Shown here piece by piece: positions 17,771-29,018 of a stretch of DNA of 59,404 nucleotides. The stretch covers positions 1-59,404 of the forward strand of contig QXCQ01000235.1 of assembly GCA_003576535.1 (NCBI GenBank), given 5' to 3'. This DNA is from Nakamurella silvestris. GTDB lineage: Bacteria > Actinomycetota > Actinomycetes > Mycobacteriales > Nakamurellaceae. Every line of letters begins with the position of its first letter. The first letter of the stretch is position 1. The notes under the pieces were generated by a model. That model had not been told where the DNA came from. It did no database searches and saw only the letters and a list, made by a program, of their open reading frames with translations. A program made the translations under genes and the position numbers.

Positions 17771-18342
17771 CGCCGGTGCTCCCCTGAGTCCAGGAATTCG
17801 AGTTCGACCAGAATGGTCCGCAGTCGGGTGCGGGCACGGTGCAGCCGGTTCCGCACGACGCCCGGTCGCAGGCCCAGGGTGGTCGCGATGTCGGCCGGGG
17901 ACAGTTCCTCCCACAGGCTCAGCTGCAGGATCTCCCGGTCGGTCGCGGACAGCAGTGACAACCCACGGGGGACGTTCCCTACGACATCGGGCGGATCGTT
18001 CCCGGCCGCCGGTTGCCTGGACAGTGCTTCACGCAGGCGACCGGTGAGTGCCGCTCGCCGTCGGCTCCCTCGGACATGGTTGTTCAGAACATTCCCGGCC
18101 ACCCCGTACAACCACGGCAGGGTCGATGGTTCGTCGGGTACCTCGTCGACACGGCGCCAGACGACCAGGAAGACCTCCGCCACCACGTCAGCGGCATCCT
18201 CGCGGTGTGCAACCCGACGGATCGAGTAGGCGAGCAGGGCGCTGAAATGCCTGGAGTAGAGGGTGTCGAAGCGGGCACCGAGGTCGGTGCCGGGATCGGC
18301 GGTCACGTACGCACGGTGCCTTTCGTCCGGAGATGCGGTCAC
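17767..18342 (-). CDS. RNA polymerase ECF-type sigma factor
   Basis: 191 residues. Region 2 contains FDTLYSRHFSALLAYSIRRV, then REDAADVVAEVFLVVWRR and LPWLYGVAGNVLNNH. Region 4 contains LSATDREILQLSLWEELSPA and DIATTLGLRPGVVRNRLHRAR with its helix-turn-helix. The start is GTG at 18342; no clear ribosome binding site precedes it. The downstream membrane-protein gene is coupled by a four-base overlap, the usual arrangement for a sigma factor and its inhibitor. Target promoters cannot be deduced here. Confidence 0.92.
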   Translation of the reverse strand: MTASPDERHRAYVTADPGTDLGARFDTLYSRHFSALLAYSIRRVAHREDAADVVAEVFLVVWRRVDEVPDEPSTLPWLYGVAGNVLNNHVRGSRRRAALTGRLREALSRQPAAGNDPPDVVGNVPRGLSLLSATDREILQLSLWEELSPADIATTLGLRPGVVRNRLHRARTRLRTILVELEFLDSGEHRR

Positions 18343-18393
18343 ACCAGGTTAAGTGTCCGGCTCGCCCCGAACGTCTCACCCCAACCCTCCCTC

Positions 18394-18461
18394 GTTCCCG
18401 CGCACGATGTTGTTCCTCGCGCGCGTTACATTGCGCGCGAGGACGAAGAACGCGCGGGAAC
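18394..18461. repeat. Nested double-palindrome repeat, copy 3
   Basis: Outer arms GTTCCCGCGC (18394-18403) and GCGCGGGAAC (18452-18461) and inner arms with CCTCGCGCGC and GCGCGCGAGG repeat the design of the copies at 4718 and 16791. It lies 12 bp past the stop of dgdA, between dgdA and the start of the sigma-factor gene, both leftward. Confidence 0.85.
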
Positions 18462-18472
18462 GAAGGGGGTTC

Positions 18473-21737
<3,265 letters not shown>

Positions 21738-21813
21738 CTCGGTCTCCGATGGAAGGGATTGTCCGGCAGGGAGGGCGGCCGTGCGGATCGACCGGCGGCC
21801 ACCGGCATCGACA

Positions 21814-22389
21814 TCAGGCGATGACGGCGAAACCACCGGTCCAGTTGATCTTCTCGGAGGCGGCCAGGGTCAGCTGCAGGAAACCGAGGGCCTCCAGTTC
21901 GCGCGCCCGGCGCAGGGTTCCGGCGTCAACGGCCTTCAACCCGGCGGCGGTGACGAGGTCGACCAGGGTGGCCTTGGCCTCGGTGTCGTCCCCGGCCACG
22001 AGCACGGTGGTGGTCTGATCACCCACGGCACCTGCTGCCAGGGTCGCGGCGAAGTTGGTGTTGAAGGCTTTGAGCACGTGCGACTGCGGGAGCGACGCCG
22101 CCAACTGGGCGGTGGCGGACCCGTCGGCCGGCACCACGAGGGAGTCGAAGGTGGAGAAGTCGACCGGGTTGGTGATGTCGACGACGACCTTGCCTGCAAG
22201 GCTCGCGCCACGGGTGGCGACGATCTCGGCCAGGGCGGTGTGCGGGACGGCGAGTACCACCACGTCGCCGGTGACGGGGGTGCCGGAATCGGCCGACCCG
22301 AGCACCTGGACGGAATTGTCGCCCTGGGTGAGGAGGGTGCTGATCGCGGTGCCCATGTTGCCGGTGCCGAGGACGGTGACGGTGGTCAT
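21814..22389 (-). CDS. NAD(P)-binding protein of the F420-dependent NADP reductase family
   Basis: 191 residues. A Rossmann start (VTVLGTGNMGTAISTLL) is followed by VVVLAVPHTALAEI, VVDITNPVDFS and HVLKAFNTNFAATL, which are typical of NADP oxidoreductase, coenzyme F420-dependent (PF03807) proteins. True F420 use is not shown; many short members act on other substrates. AGGAGA lies before the ATG. It heads a leftward operon with the dioxygenase and is divergent from the MarR gene, so a role in handling a redox-active aromatic is reasonable inference. Confidence 0.83.
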   Translation of the reverse strand: MTTVTVLGTGNMGTAISTLLTQGDNSVQVLGSADSGTPVTGDVVVLAVPHTALAEIVATRGASLAGKVVVDITNPVDFSTFDSLVVPADGSATAQLAASLPQSHVLKAFNTNFAATLAAGAVGDQTTTVLVAGDDTEAKATLVDLVTAAGLKAVDAGTLRRARELEALGFLQLTLAASEKINWTGGFAVIA

Positions 22390-22458
22390 GTGTTTCTCCT
22401 GGGGTGTGTGGTGACGGGGGACTGCTCCGGTGCTTCCCGACCGCCGGGAGGACCCGGC

Positions 22459-22514
22459 GATCACTTGCATCATGAAGTCAATCTAACCCCGATTAGTTCA
22501 CGATGCAAGTGATG
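22459..22514. promoter_or_regulatory. Long palindrome, probable MarR operator
   Basis: ATCACTTGCATC (22460-22471) and GATGCAAGTGAT (22502-22513) pair perfectly over 12 bp. The 30 bp between them are also largely symmetric (TGAA/TTCA, AATC/GATT). It lies 70 bp upstream of the leftward operon and 40 bp before the MarR gene, as expected for one regulator acting on both. Confidence 0.72.
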
Positions 22515-22553
22515 TAGCCGACTTGTCGGCGGGCCGGACGTACACTGCGGGAC

Positions 22554-23075
22554 ATGGTCGACCCGGGTGAACACCAGCAGCAGGATGCGGAAACGTCCCG
22601 TGGGCAGCAGCGGGAACCGCGCTGGCTCGACGAGGAGGAGCTCGAGGCCTGGATGGCTGTGACGGCGCTGATGATCCGCCTGCCGGGTGTGCTGGATCGT
22701 CAACTGCAACGGGATGCGGACCTGACACATTTCGAGTACCAGGTGCTGGCCGGTCTGTCCCAGGCGCCCGATCGGACCCTGCGGATGAGTGAACTCGCCG
22801 AGTTCACCGAGGGGCAGCTGCCGAGGCTCTCGCAGGTTGCTGCGCGGCTGGAGAAGCGTGGCCGGTTGACCCGGCGACCGGATCCCTCCGACGGCCGGTA
22901 CACCTTGGCGACGTTGACCGACTCGGGGATGGAGATCCTCGTGGCCGCCGCGCCCGGGCACGTGGAGACCGTTCGCCGATTGATCTTCGATCCGCTCACC
23001 CGCGCCCAGGTCCGCCAGCTGCGCGAGATCGGCCGACGTGTCGCCGGAGCGGTCAACGGCGAGCCCACCACCTGA
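22554..23075 (+). CDS. MarR-family transcriptional regulator
   Basis: 173 residues. The winged helix is clear: LTHFEYQVLAGLSQAPDRTL, MSELAEFTEGQLPRLSQVAA, RLEKRGRLTRRPDPSDGRYT, and the wing ends with ATLTDSGME. MarR proteins usually repress divergent detoxification genes and release DNA on binding a phenolic ligand or on oxidation. The divergent targets here would be the NADP-binding protein and the dioxygenase. TACACT seven bases before the ATG and no Shine-Dalgarno sequence suggest a leaderless message. Confidence 0.9.
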   Translation: MVDPGEHQQQDAETSRGQQREPRWLDEEELEAWMAVTALMIRLPGVLDRQLQRDADLTHFEYQVLAGLSQAPDRTLRMSELAEFTEGQLPRLSQVAARLEKRGRLTRRPDPSDGRYTLATLTDSGMEILVAAAPGHVETVRRLIFDPLTRAQVRQLREIGRRVAGAVNGEPTT

Positions 23076-23129
23076 CGCCTCGCGCTGTCGCGCCCCGAGG
23101 CCCGAGCCCTGATCCGTATCCTGCATCAG

Positions 23130-23951
23130 ATGACCGACCCCGCACCTCCGACGCGCGACCGGCCCTCCCGGCGTATCCCGGTGGTGGACCGCCGCCGACT
23201 GCCGACCTACGAGGCCGGTGCGGTCGAGACCCCGTTCGTCATTCTGGGTCGCTACGAGACGCTGATCAGTGATACCTCGTGGGAGCAGCACTCCCATCCG
23301 ACCCATGAGCTGCTGTGGAACGAGAAGGGTTCGTCCACGGCGACCGTCGGTGCCCGGACCTGGACGATCACCCCGTTCATCGGCCTGTGGATACCGGCGG
23401 GCGTCCGGCACGGGGGCTGGGCGCCCGCCGGCACCTGGCACCGGGCGGCGCAGTTCAACATCGGTTCCGTGCCGTCGATCTCGGCCGGCCCGGTGGCGGT
23501 GGAGGTCACCCAGCTGCTGCGCCTCCTGCTCGACCGGCTGACCGGAGCGCCGCTGTCGGACACCTCGCGGGCGATGACGGAGGCGATGGTGATCGACGTG
23601 CTGACCCCCACCCCGCGCGAGCTGCTGCTGCATCTGCCGAAGGCGCCGCTCCTGGCACCGATCGTCGAGGCCGTTCGTTCCGATCCGGCCGACGGAACGA
23701 CCTTGAACCAGTGGGCCGCCAGGCTGCAGGTGAGCACCCGCACCATCACCCGGTTGTTGCGCGCCGAGACCGGACTCGGTTTCAGCCAGTGGGTGGCGAC
23801 GGCCCGGGCGCAGCACGCGATCGTGATGCTCTCCCACGGCGAGGAGATCGACGATGTCGCAGTGGGTGTCGGGTACGGATCGGCGAGCGCCTTCAGCACT
23901 TCCTTCCGCCGGGTGACAGGGATGAGTCCGGGTCGGTTCCGCACCTGCTGA
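23130..23951 (+). CDS. AraC-family regulator with N-terminal cupin
   Basis: 273 residues. The N-terminus has a cupin-like segment (WEQHSHPTHELLWNEKGSST, then IGLWIPAGVRHGGWAP). The C-terminus is the AraC DNA-binding domain: LNQWAARLQVSTRTITRLLR and IDDVAVGVGYGSASAFSTSF. It lies 54 bp after the MarR gene and 200 bp before the siderophore-uptake operon on the same strand, and could control that operon as some AraC proteins do with a siderophore ligand; this is inference. TATCCT seven bases before the ATG and the lack of a ribosome binding site suggest a leaderless start. Confidence 0.88.
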   Translation: MTDPAPPTRDRPSRRIPVVDRRRLPTYEAGAVETPFVILGRYETLISDTSWEQHSHPTHELLWNEKGSSTATVGARTWTITPFIGLWIPAGVRHGGWAPAGTWHRAAQFNIGSVPSISAGPVAVEVTQLLRLLLDRLTGAPLSDTSRAMTEAMVIDVLTPTPRELLLHLPKAPLLAPIVEAVRSDPADGTTLNQWAARLQVSTRTITRLLRAETGLGFSQWVATARAQHAIVMLSHGEEIDDVAVGVGYGSASAFSTSFRRVTGMSPGRFRTC

Positions 23952-24021
23952 TGGCCGTCCGCCGGTCGCAGTCTCCGGCAGGTGTGTCCGATCGGCGAAC
24001 AAATGGGTCCGATGTACGCGG

Positions 24022-24071
24022 TTGCAAACATCCGAGTGGCCTCGTAGGTTGGTTAGGCAAGCCTTGCCTTA
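24022..24071 (+). promoter_or_regulatory. Promoter with DtxR/IdeR-type iron box
   Basis: TTGCAA (24022-24027) and TAGGTT (24045-24050) are spaced by 17 bp and fit -35 and -10 elements. The 19-bp TTAGGCAAG-C-CTTGCCTTA at 24053-24071 follows at once and closely matches the DtxR/IdeR consensus palindrome. Iron-loaded repressor here would block the siderophore-uptake operon that starts 80 bp on. Confidence 0.85.
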
Positions 24072-24150
24072 GGGCATCCGGTGCTGGCGGCTCCGGCTCG
24101 ACGGGTGACTCCCGTGGCCTGGGAGCCCCCACCACAACCGAAAGGGAACC

Positions 24151-25308
24151 ATGCCTCGCGCATCACGTCTGATGGCGGCCGCCACGGCCGCTCTGCTCAC
24201 CGTAGGACTCGCGGCCTGCTCGTCCTCGAATCCCGAAGCATCGACTCCCGCGACCTCCGGCAATGCCGCGTCCGAGACCAGCAGTCCCCAGACCAGCAAC
24301 CCGGAAACCATCACCGCCCCCGCGGTCTCGGCCGGGACCAGCGCCGATGTCACCACCGCGAGCGCCGGTGCCACCTCGGGTTCGGCCGCGGCCTGGACCC
24401 CGGTCACCATCGAGCACGCTCTCGGGACCGTGACGATCCAGACCCGCCCGGAGCGGGTGGCCACGGTCAACTGGGCCAACCAGGAGGTCCCGCTCGCACT
24501 CGGCATCGTGCCGGTCGGCATGGCCGCTGCGAACTTCGGTGACGACGACGGTGACGGCATCCTGCCGTGGGTCTCGGAGAAACTCGAAGAGCTCGGCGGC
24601 GAGGCCCCGGTCCTGTTCGACGAGACCGACGGCATCGACTTCGAGGCGGTGGGGGACACCCACCCCGACGTCATCCTCGCGGCCTACTCGGGGCTGACCC
24701 AGCAGGACTACGACACCCTCAGTGAGATCGCACCGGTGGTCGCCTATCCCGAGACCGCTTGGGGCACACCGTGGCGGGACATGATCGAGGTCAGCAGCCG
24801 CGCCCTCGGGCGCGCCGACGAGGGCAAGGCCCTGGTCGCCGACCTCGAGAAGCAGATGGCCGACACCGTCGCGAAATACCCCCAGATCGCAGGGAAGTCG
24901 GCGATGTTCCTCACCCATGTCGACCCGACAGACCTGAGTCAGGTGAGTTTCTACACCACCCACGACACCCGGGCGATGTTCTTCAACGATCTCGGCCTGA
25001 AGACCCCGGCCAGCATCGCCACCGCCTCGGCGGCCACCGACAAGTTCTCCCTGACCCAGAGTGCCGAACTGGCAGATGCCTTCAGTGATGTCGAGATCAT
25101 CGTCACCTACGGGAACCAGGAACTCGTCGACACCCTGAAGAAGGATCCGGTGCTCTCCCAGATGCCGGCCGTGGCCAATGGTGCGATCGTGAGCCTGCCG
25201 GGGGACAGCCCCCTCGGAACGGCGGCGAACCCGACACCGCTGTCCATCGCCTGGGTCCTCGACGACTACCTGGCGCTGATCGCCGACGCCGCGTCCAAGG
25301 GTCAGTGA
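24151..25308 (+). CDS. Ferric-siderophore ABC transporter, binding lipoprotein
   Basis: 385 residues. The signal peptide ends in the lipobox LAAC, then a Ser/Thr/Pro-rich linker of about 60 residues. The FepB/BtuF-like domain starts with VTIEHALGTVTIQTRPERVA and TVNWANQEVPLALGIVPVGM, and continues with DTHPDVILAAYSGLTQQDYD and LSEIAPVVAY. Extracellular members bind an iron-loaded siderophore and dock on the permeases. It is the first gene of a four-gene operon; the next starts inside its stop codon. Regulation by iron is indicated by the box at 24053. The exact siderophore is unknown. Confidence 0.9.
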   Translation: MPRASRLMAAATAALLTVGLAACSSSNPEASTPATSGNAASETSSPQTSNPETITAPAVSAGTSADVTTASAGATSGSAAAWTPVTIEHALGTVTIQTRPERVATVNWANQEVPLALGIVPVGMAAANFGDDDGDGILPWVSEKLEELGGEAPVLFDETDGIDFEAVGDTHPDVILAAYSGLTQQDYDTLSEIAPVVAYPETAWGTPWRDMIEVSSRALGRADEGKALVADLEKQMADTVAKYPQIAGKSAMFLTHVDPTDLSQVSFYTTHDTRAMFFNDLGLKTPASIATASAATDKFSLTQSAELADAFSDVEIIVTYGNQELVDTLKKDPVLSQMPAVANGAIVSLPGDSPLGTAANPTPLSIAWVLDDYLALIADAASKGQ

Positions 25309-26348
25309 CGGCCGAACCGCAGGCAGTCGCTTCGGGTGTCGCCGCGATGCGACGCCCGAAGCGGCTGCGGTTCGTCTGGCTGCTGGTCGTCCTCGCGGTC
25401 CTGGTCGTGTTGATGCTGGCATCGGTGACGATCGGCACCCGCGATGTCGACTGGTCCGATGTGGTGGCCGCGTTCGGCGGGTCCACCGACGGCTTCGGCC
25501 AGGCGTCGGTCGCCAAACGTATCCCGCGCACCCTGCTGGCGGTGCTGGCCGGAGCTGCCCTCGGGATGTCCGGAGCGGTGATGCAAGGGGTGACCCGTAA
25601 TCCGCTGGCCGACCCGGGCATTCTCGGTGTCAACATGGGTGCCTCACTCGCGGTGGTCACCGGGATGGCGTACTTCGGACTGTCCACGGCAACGGGGTAC
25701 ATCTGGGTCGCAATCGGTGGAGCAGCGGCCACGGCCGTCTTTGTCTTCCTGGTCGGATCCCTCGGCCGTGGTGGGCCCACCCCGCTCAAACTCGCCCTCG
25801 CCGGGGCCGCGACCTCGGCGGCGTTGGCATCGTTCATCACAGCGGTGGTGTTGCCGCGCAACGACATCGCCGGTGGCGTCCGGTCCTGGCAGATCGGTGG
25901 CGTCGGAGGTGGGACCTTCGCGAGTGTGCAGCAGGTGCTGCCGTTCCTGATCGCCGGCTTCCTCATCTGCCTGCTGTCGGCGCGGGCGTTGAACTCGCTG
26001 GCCCTCGGCGAGGAACTGGCCGCCGGTCTCGGCGAACGAGTGGCCGTGGCGCGTGGTGCGGCCGCCCTGGGAGCCGTGGTGCTGTGTGGTGCGACCACCG
26101 CTGTGACCGGCCCCATCGGTTTCGTCGGCCTGGTGGTACCTCATGCCTGCCGCCTGCTGGTCGGGGTCGATCACCGTTGGCTGCTGCCCTTCTCGGCCGC
26201 GGTCGGGGCGGCCCTGCTGACCGGTGCCGATGTGCTCGGCCGATTGTTGATCCGGCCCGCCGAGATGGACGTCGGCATCATCACCGCCCTGATCGGGGCC
26301 CCCTTCTTCATCTACATCGTCCGCCGACAGAAAGTGCGCGAACTGTGA
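25305..26348 (+). CDS. Ferric-siderophore ABC permease, FecCD family (first)
   Basis: 347 residues. GTG at 25305 overlaps the stop of the lipoprotein gene (GTGA). There are about nine membrane segments. Family marks are RIPRTLLAVLAGAALGMSGA, VMQGVTRNPLADPGILGVNM-like text and GFVGLVVPHACRLLVGVDHR, the site facing the ATPase. It pairs with the next gene to form the membrane channel of a BtuC/FhuB-type importer. Confidence 0.92.
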   Translation: MTAEPQAVASGVAAMRRPKRLRFVWLLVVLAVLVVLMLASVTIGTRDVDWSDVVAAFGGSTDGFGQASVAKRIPRTLLAVLAGAALGMSGAVMQGVTRNPLADPGILGVNMGASLAVVTGMAYFGLSTATGYIWVAIGGAAATAVFVFLVGSLGRGGPTPLKLALAGAATSAALASFITAVVLPRNDIAGGVRSWQIGGVGGGTFASVQQVLPFLIAGFLICLLSARALNSLALGEELAAGLGERVAVARGAAALGAVVLCGATTAVTGPIGFVGLVVPHACRLLVGVDHRWLLPFSAAVGAALLTGADVLGRLLIRPAEMDVGIITALIGAPFFIYIVRRQKVREL

Positions 26349-27403
26349 AGCAGCAGGCGGTCGGGGTGACACCATCCACCACGGCAGAGGATCTCGTCCG
26401 GGGACGGAACCGACAGCTGACGCGTCGCCGCCGGACCATCTGGCTGTTGTCCGTCCTGGTGGTGCTCATGTTCGCCGTCACCTTGATGTTCGGCAAGACC
26501 TTCTACCCGCCGGGCGAGGTGATCCGGGTGATCCGGGGTGAGGAGGTGCCGGGGGCGAGCTTCACCGTCGGACGGCTGCGCCTGCCACGCGCGGTCCTCG
26601 CGGTGCTGGTGGGACTGTGTCTGGGGATCGGCGGTGTGACCTTCCAGACCATGCTGCGTAATCCCCTCGCCAGCCCGGACATCATCGGGATCAGCAGCGG
26701 GGCAAGTGCCGCAGCGGCTTTCGCCATCGTGATCCTGTCCCTTGGCGGTGCGGCTGTTTCGGCCTTCGCGATCGTGGCCGGCCTGGGGATCGCGTTGCTG
26801 GTCTATCTGCTGTCCTTCAAGAGCGGTGTGGTCGGCACCAGGCTCATCCTGATCGGCATCGGTGTCGCCGCGATGCTGGAGAGCATCACCTCCTACATCC
26901 TCACCCAGGCGGCGGAGTGGGATCTGCGAGATGCCATGCGCTGGTTGACGGGCAGCCTCAACGGAGCTGCCTGGGGACAGGTGATCCCGGTGCTGGCGGC
27001 CCTGTTGGTCCTCGGGCCGGTGCTCCTGGGGCAGTCGCGGAACCTCGCCACGTTGCGGCTCGGTGACGATGCCGCCTCCGCCCTGGGTGTACGCGTGGAC
27101 CGCACCCGGTTGATCCTCGTCATCTCCGCGGTCGGGCTGATCGCCTTCGCCACCGCGGCTGCCGGACCGATCGCCTTTGTGGCCTTCCTGGCCGGACCCA
27201 TCGCCGCCCGGATCATGACATCCGGTGGCTCCCTGCTGGTCCCGGCTGCTCTGGTGGCCGCGCTCCTGGTACTGGTCGCCGATTTCAGCGGTCAGTACCT
27301 GTTCGGGACCCGGTTCCCCGTGGGGGTCGTCACCGGTGCGCTGGGAGCGCCGTACCTGGTGTACCTCATCATCCGCACCAACAGCAGGGGACGTTCGCTG
27401 TGA
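26345..27403 (+). CDS. Ferric-siderophore ABC permease, FecCD family (second)
   Basis: 352 residues from a GTG that overlaps the previous stop by four bases (GTGA). The fold repeats that of its neighbour: RLPRAVLAVLVGLCLGIGGV, TFQTMLRNPLASPDIIGISS and ATAAAGPIAFVAFLAGPIAA. The latter replaces the usual GxIxFVGLxxPH with FVAFLAGPIA, a change typical of the FepG half of two-permease transporters. It is the partner subunit of the first permease. Confidence 0.92.
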   Translation: MKQQAVGVTPSTTAEDLVRGRNRQLTRRRRTIWLLSVLVVLMFAVTLMFGKTFYPPGEVIRVIRGEEVPGASFTVGRLRLPRAVLAVLVGLCLGIGGVTFQTMLRNPLASPDIIGISSGASAAAAFAIVILSLGGAAVSAFAIVAGLGIALLVYLLSFKSGVVGTRLILIGIGVAAMLESITSYILTQAAEWDLRDAMRWLTGSLNGAAWGQVIPVLAALLVLGPVLLGQSRNLATLRLGDDAASALGVRVDRTRLILVISAVGLIAFATAAAGPIAFVAFLAGPIAARIMTSGGSLLVPAALVAALLVLVADFSGQYLFGTRFPVGVVTGALGAPYLVYLIIRTNSRGRSL

Positions 27404-28212
27404 CCACCACCCATACCCTTGCCATCCAGGACCTGTCGGTCGGCTACGGGGATCGTGCCGTGATCGAACATCTTGATCTGGCCGTCCCACCCGGCCGGAT
27501 CACCGCGATCGTCGGGGCGAACGCCTGCGGCAAATCGACGTTGCTCCGGTCGATGTCACGGTTGTTGTCCCCCACGGGTGGGCAGGTGCTCCTCGACGGA
27601 AGACAGGTGCACAGGATGCCTGCCAAGGAATTGGCACGGACGCTGGGTCTGCTGCCGCAGTCGCCGATCGCCCCCGAGGGCATCACGGTGGCAGATCTGG
27701 TCGGTCGCGGGCGACATCCGCACCAGCGCCTGTTGTCCCGATGGAGCAAGGCCGACGATCTGGCGGTTGCCGAGGCCCTCGACGCCACTGTGACCGCCGC
27801 GCTCGCCGAACGCCCGGTCGACGAGTTGTCCGGCGGCCAGCGGCAGCGGGTGTGGATCGCGATGGCCCTGGCCCAGCAGACCGATCTGCTGTTCCTGGAC
27901 GAGCCGACCACCTTCCTGGATGTCAGCCACCAGATCGAGGTCCTGGACCTGCTCACGGATCTCAACCGCAGGCGGGGCACCACGATCGTCATGGTGCTGC
28001 ACGACCTGAACCTCGCCGCCCGGTACGCCGACCATCTCGTCGCACTGGCCGACGGCGGTGTGCACGCGTCGGGTACACCGCAGGAGGTGCTCACCGAGGA
28101 CTGCGTACGTGCCGTCTTCGGCCTGGACTGTCAGGTCCTGGAGGATCCGGTCTCGGGGCGGCCGATGATGCTGCCGATCGGCAGACACCACGTGCGCGCG
28201 AAACCGGGCTGA
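27400..28212 (+). CDS. Ferric-siderophore ABC transporter ATPase
   Basis: 270 residues. Walker A is GANACGKST, the Q-loop lies in LGLLPQSPIAPEGITVADLV, the signature is LSGGQRQRVWIAMALAQQTD, Walker B is LLFLDEPTTFLD and the switch His is in VLHDLNLAARYAD. GRGRHPHQ after the Q-loop is typical of FecE/FepC enzymes. GTG at 27400 overlaps the preceding stop. It powers iron-siderophore import and ends the operon, followed by a stem-loop. Confidence 0.94.
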   Translation: MTTTHTLAIQDLSVGYGDRAVIEHLDLAVPPGRITAIVGANACGKSTLLRSMSRLLSPTGGQVLLDGRQVHRMPAKELARTLGLLPQSPIAPEGITVADLVGRGRHPHQRLLSRWSKADDLAVAEALDATVTAALAERPVDELSGGQRQRVWIAMALAQQTDLLFLDEPTTFLDVSHQIEVLDLLTDLNRRRGTTIVMVLHDLNLAARYADHLVALADGGVHASGTPQEVLTEDCVRAVFGLDCQVLEDPVSGRPMMLPIGRHHVRAKPG

Positions 28213-28230
28213 CGTCCACCCGAACGGAGG

Positions 28231-28266
28231 CGCACCACGTGATCCCGCGCATCTTCGCGTGGTGCG
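28231..28266. terminator. Stem-loop at the end of the iron operon
   Basis: CGCACCACG (28231-28239) and CGTGGTGCG (28258-28266) pair over 9 bp. It lies between the convergent ends of the ATPase gene and the TetR gene. Confidence 0.65.
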
Positions 28267-28287
28267 CGTGCCTTCGGCGGGCAGGGG

Positions 28288-28917
28288 TTACGGCGTGATG
28301 CCCAGGGCAGGCAGCAGCACCCCGTCTATCAGCGAGATCAGGTACTCCCGGTCGACCGGTTTGTGCAGCACCAGGACCCGGTAGGCCGTCATCGACGGGC
28401 TGATCAGCGAGATGGTTTCGATGTCCACGTCCGGTGCCACCTCGCCGCGGTCGATGGCGCGATGGATCAGGAACCGGTTCGCCGCGGCTCGGGGCTCCAC
28501 GATCGCGGCGTTCGCTGCTTCGGCCAGCTCGGGGGTGCGGGCGAGCATGGAGCTGAGCCCGGCCATGACCTTGAGCTTGCGTTCTCCGTCCTCGATCGAG
28601 TGCGGGCGGATCATCCCGACAAGGTCCCCGCGCAGGGTCCCGGTGTCGGGGAGCTGGGAGAAGTCGAGGTCGCTCTTCTTCATGCAGGCGACGGCGTCGA
28701 TGATCAGCTCCCCCTTGGAGGCCCATCTCCGGTAGAGCGTTGCCTTGCCCGCCTTGGCACGTGCGGCGACCATGTCGATGGTCATCCCCTCGTAGCCCTC
28801 CTCGGCCAGGACGTCGAGGGCGGCCTGCAGGATCTCCGGGTCCCGGGTGTGGTCGCGCTTGCGCCCCAGTTTGGGCGGGGGCCCGGTCGTCTCGTCGGTG
28901 AGGTCGAGCTGGGTCAT
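28288..28917 (-). CDS. TetR-family repressor, probably of the adjacent MFS gene
   Basis: 209 residues. The helix-turn-helix lies at about residues 27-75: EILQAALDVLAEEGYEGMTI, DMVAARAKAGKATLYRRWAS. The remainder is the helical ligand-binding domain (TetR_C_11/16-like). AAGGAG lies nine bases before the ATG. It is divergent from the DHA2 exporter; an 8-bp inverted repeat between them is the expected operator. The inducer is unknown but is likely a substrate of the pump. Confidence 0.92.
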   Translation of the reverse strand: MTQLDLTDETTGPPPKLGRKRDHTRDPEILQAALDVLAEEGYEGMTIDMVAARAKAGKATLYRRWASKGELIIDAVACMKKSDLDFSQLPDTGTLRGDLVGMIRPHSIEDGERKLKVMAGLSSMLARTPELAEAANAAIVEPRAAANRFLIHRAIDRGEVAPDVDIETISLISPSMTAYRVLVLHKPVDREYLISLIDGVLLPALGITP

Positions 28918-28965
28918 GTCGGCGGTCTCCTTGCTGTGACAGACACCATGCTACCGGACTCATCT

Positions 28966-28991
28966 GTTTCGGAACTATCTATATCCGAAAC
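28966..28991. promoter_or_regulatory. TetR operator between divergent genes
   Basis: GTTTCGGA and TCCGAAAC form a perfect 8-bp inverted repeat with a ten-base spacer. It is centred 60 bp before the TetR start and 40 bp before the MFS start. TATAGT at 29006-29011 just downstream is the likely -10 of the MFS gene. Confidence 0.75.
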
Positions 28992-29018
28992 TCACAAGTA
29001 CCGCATATAGTGGCGGAC

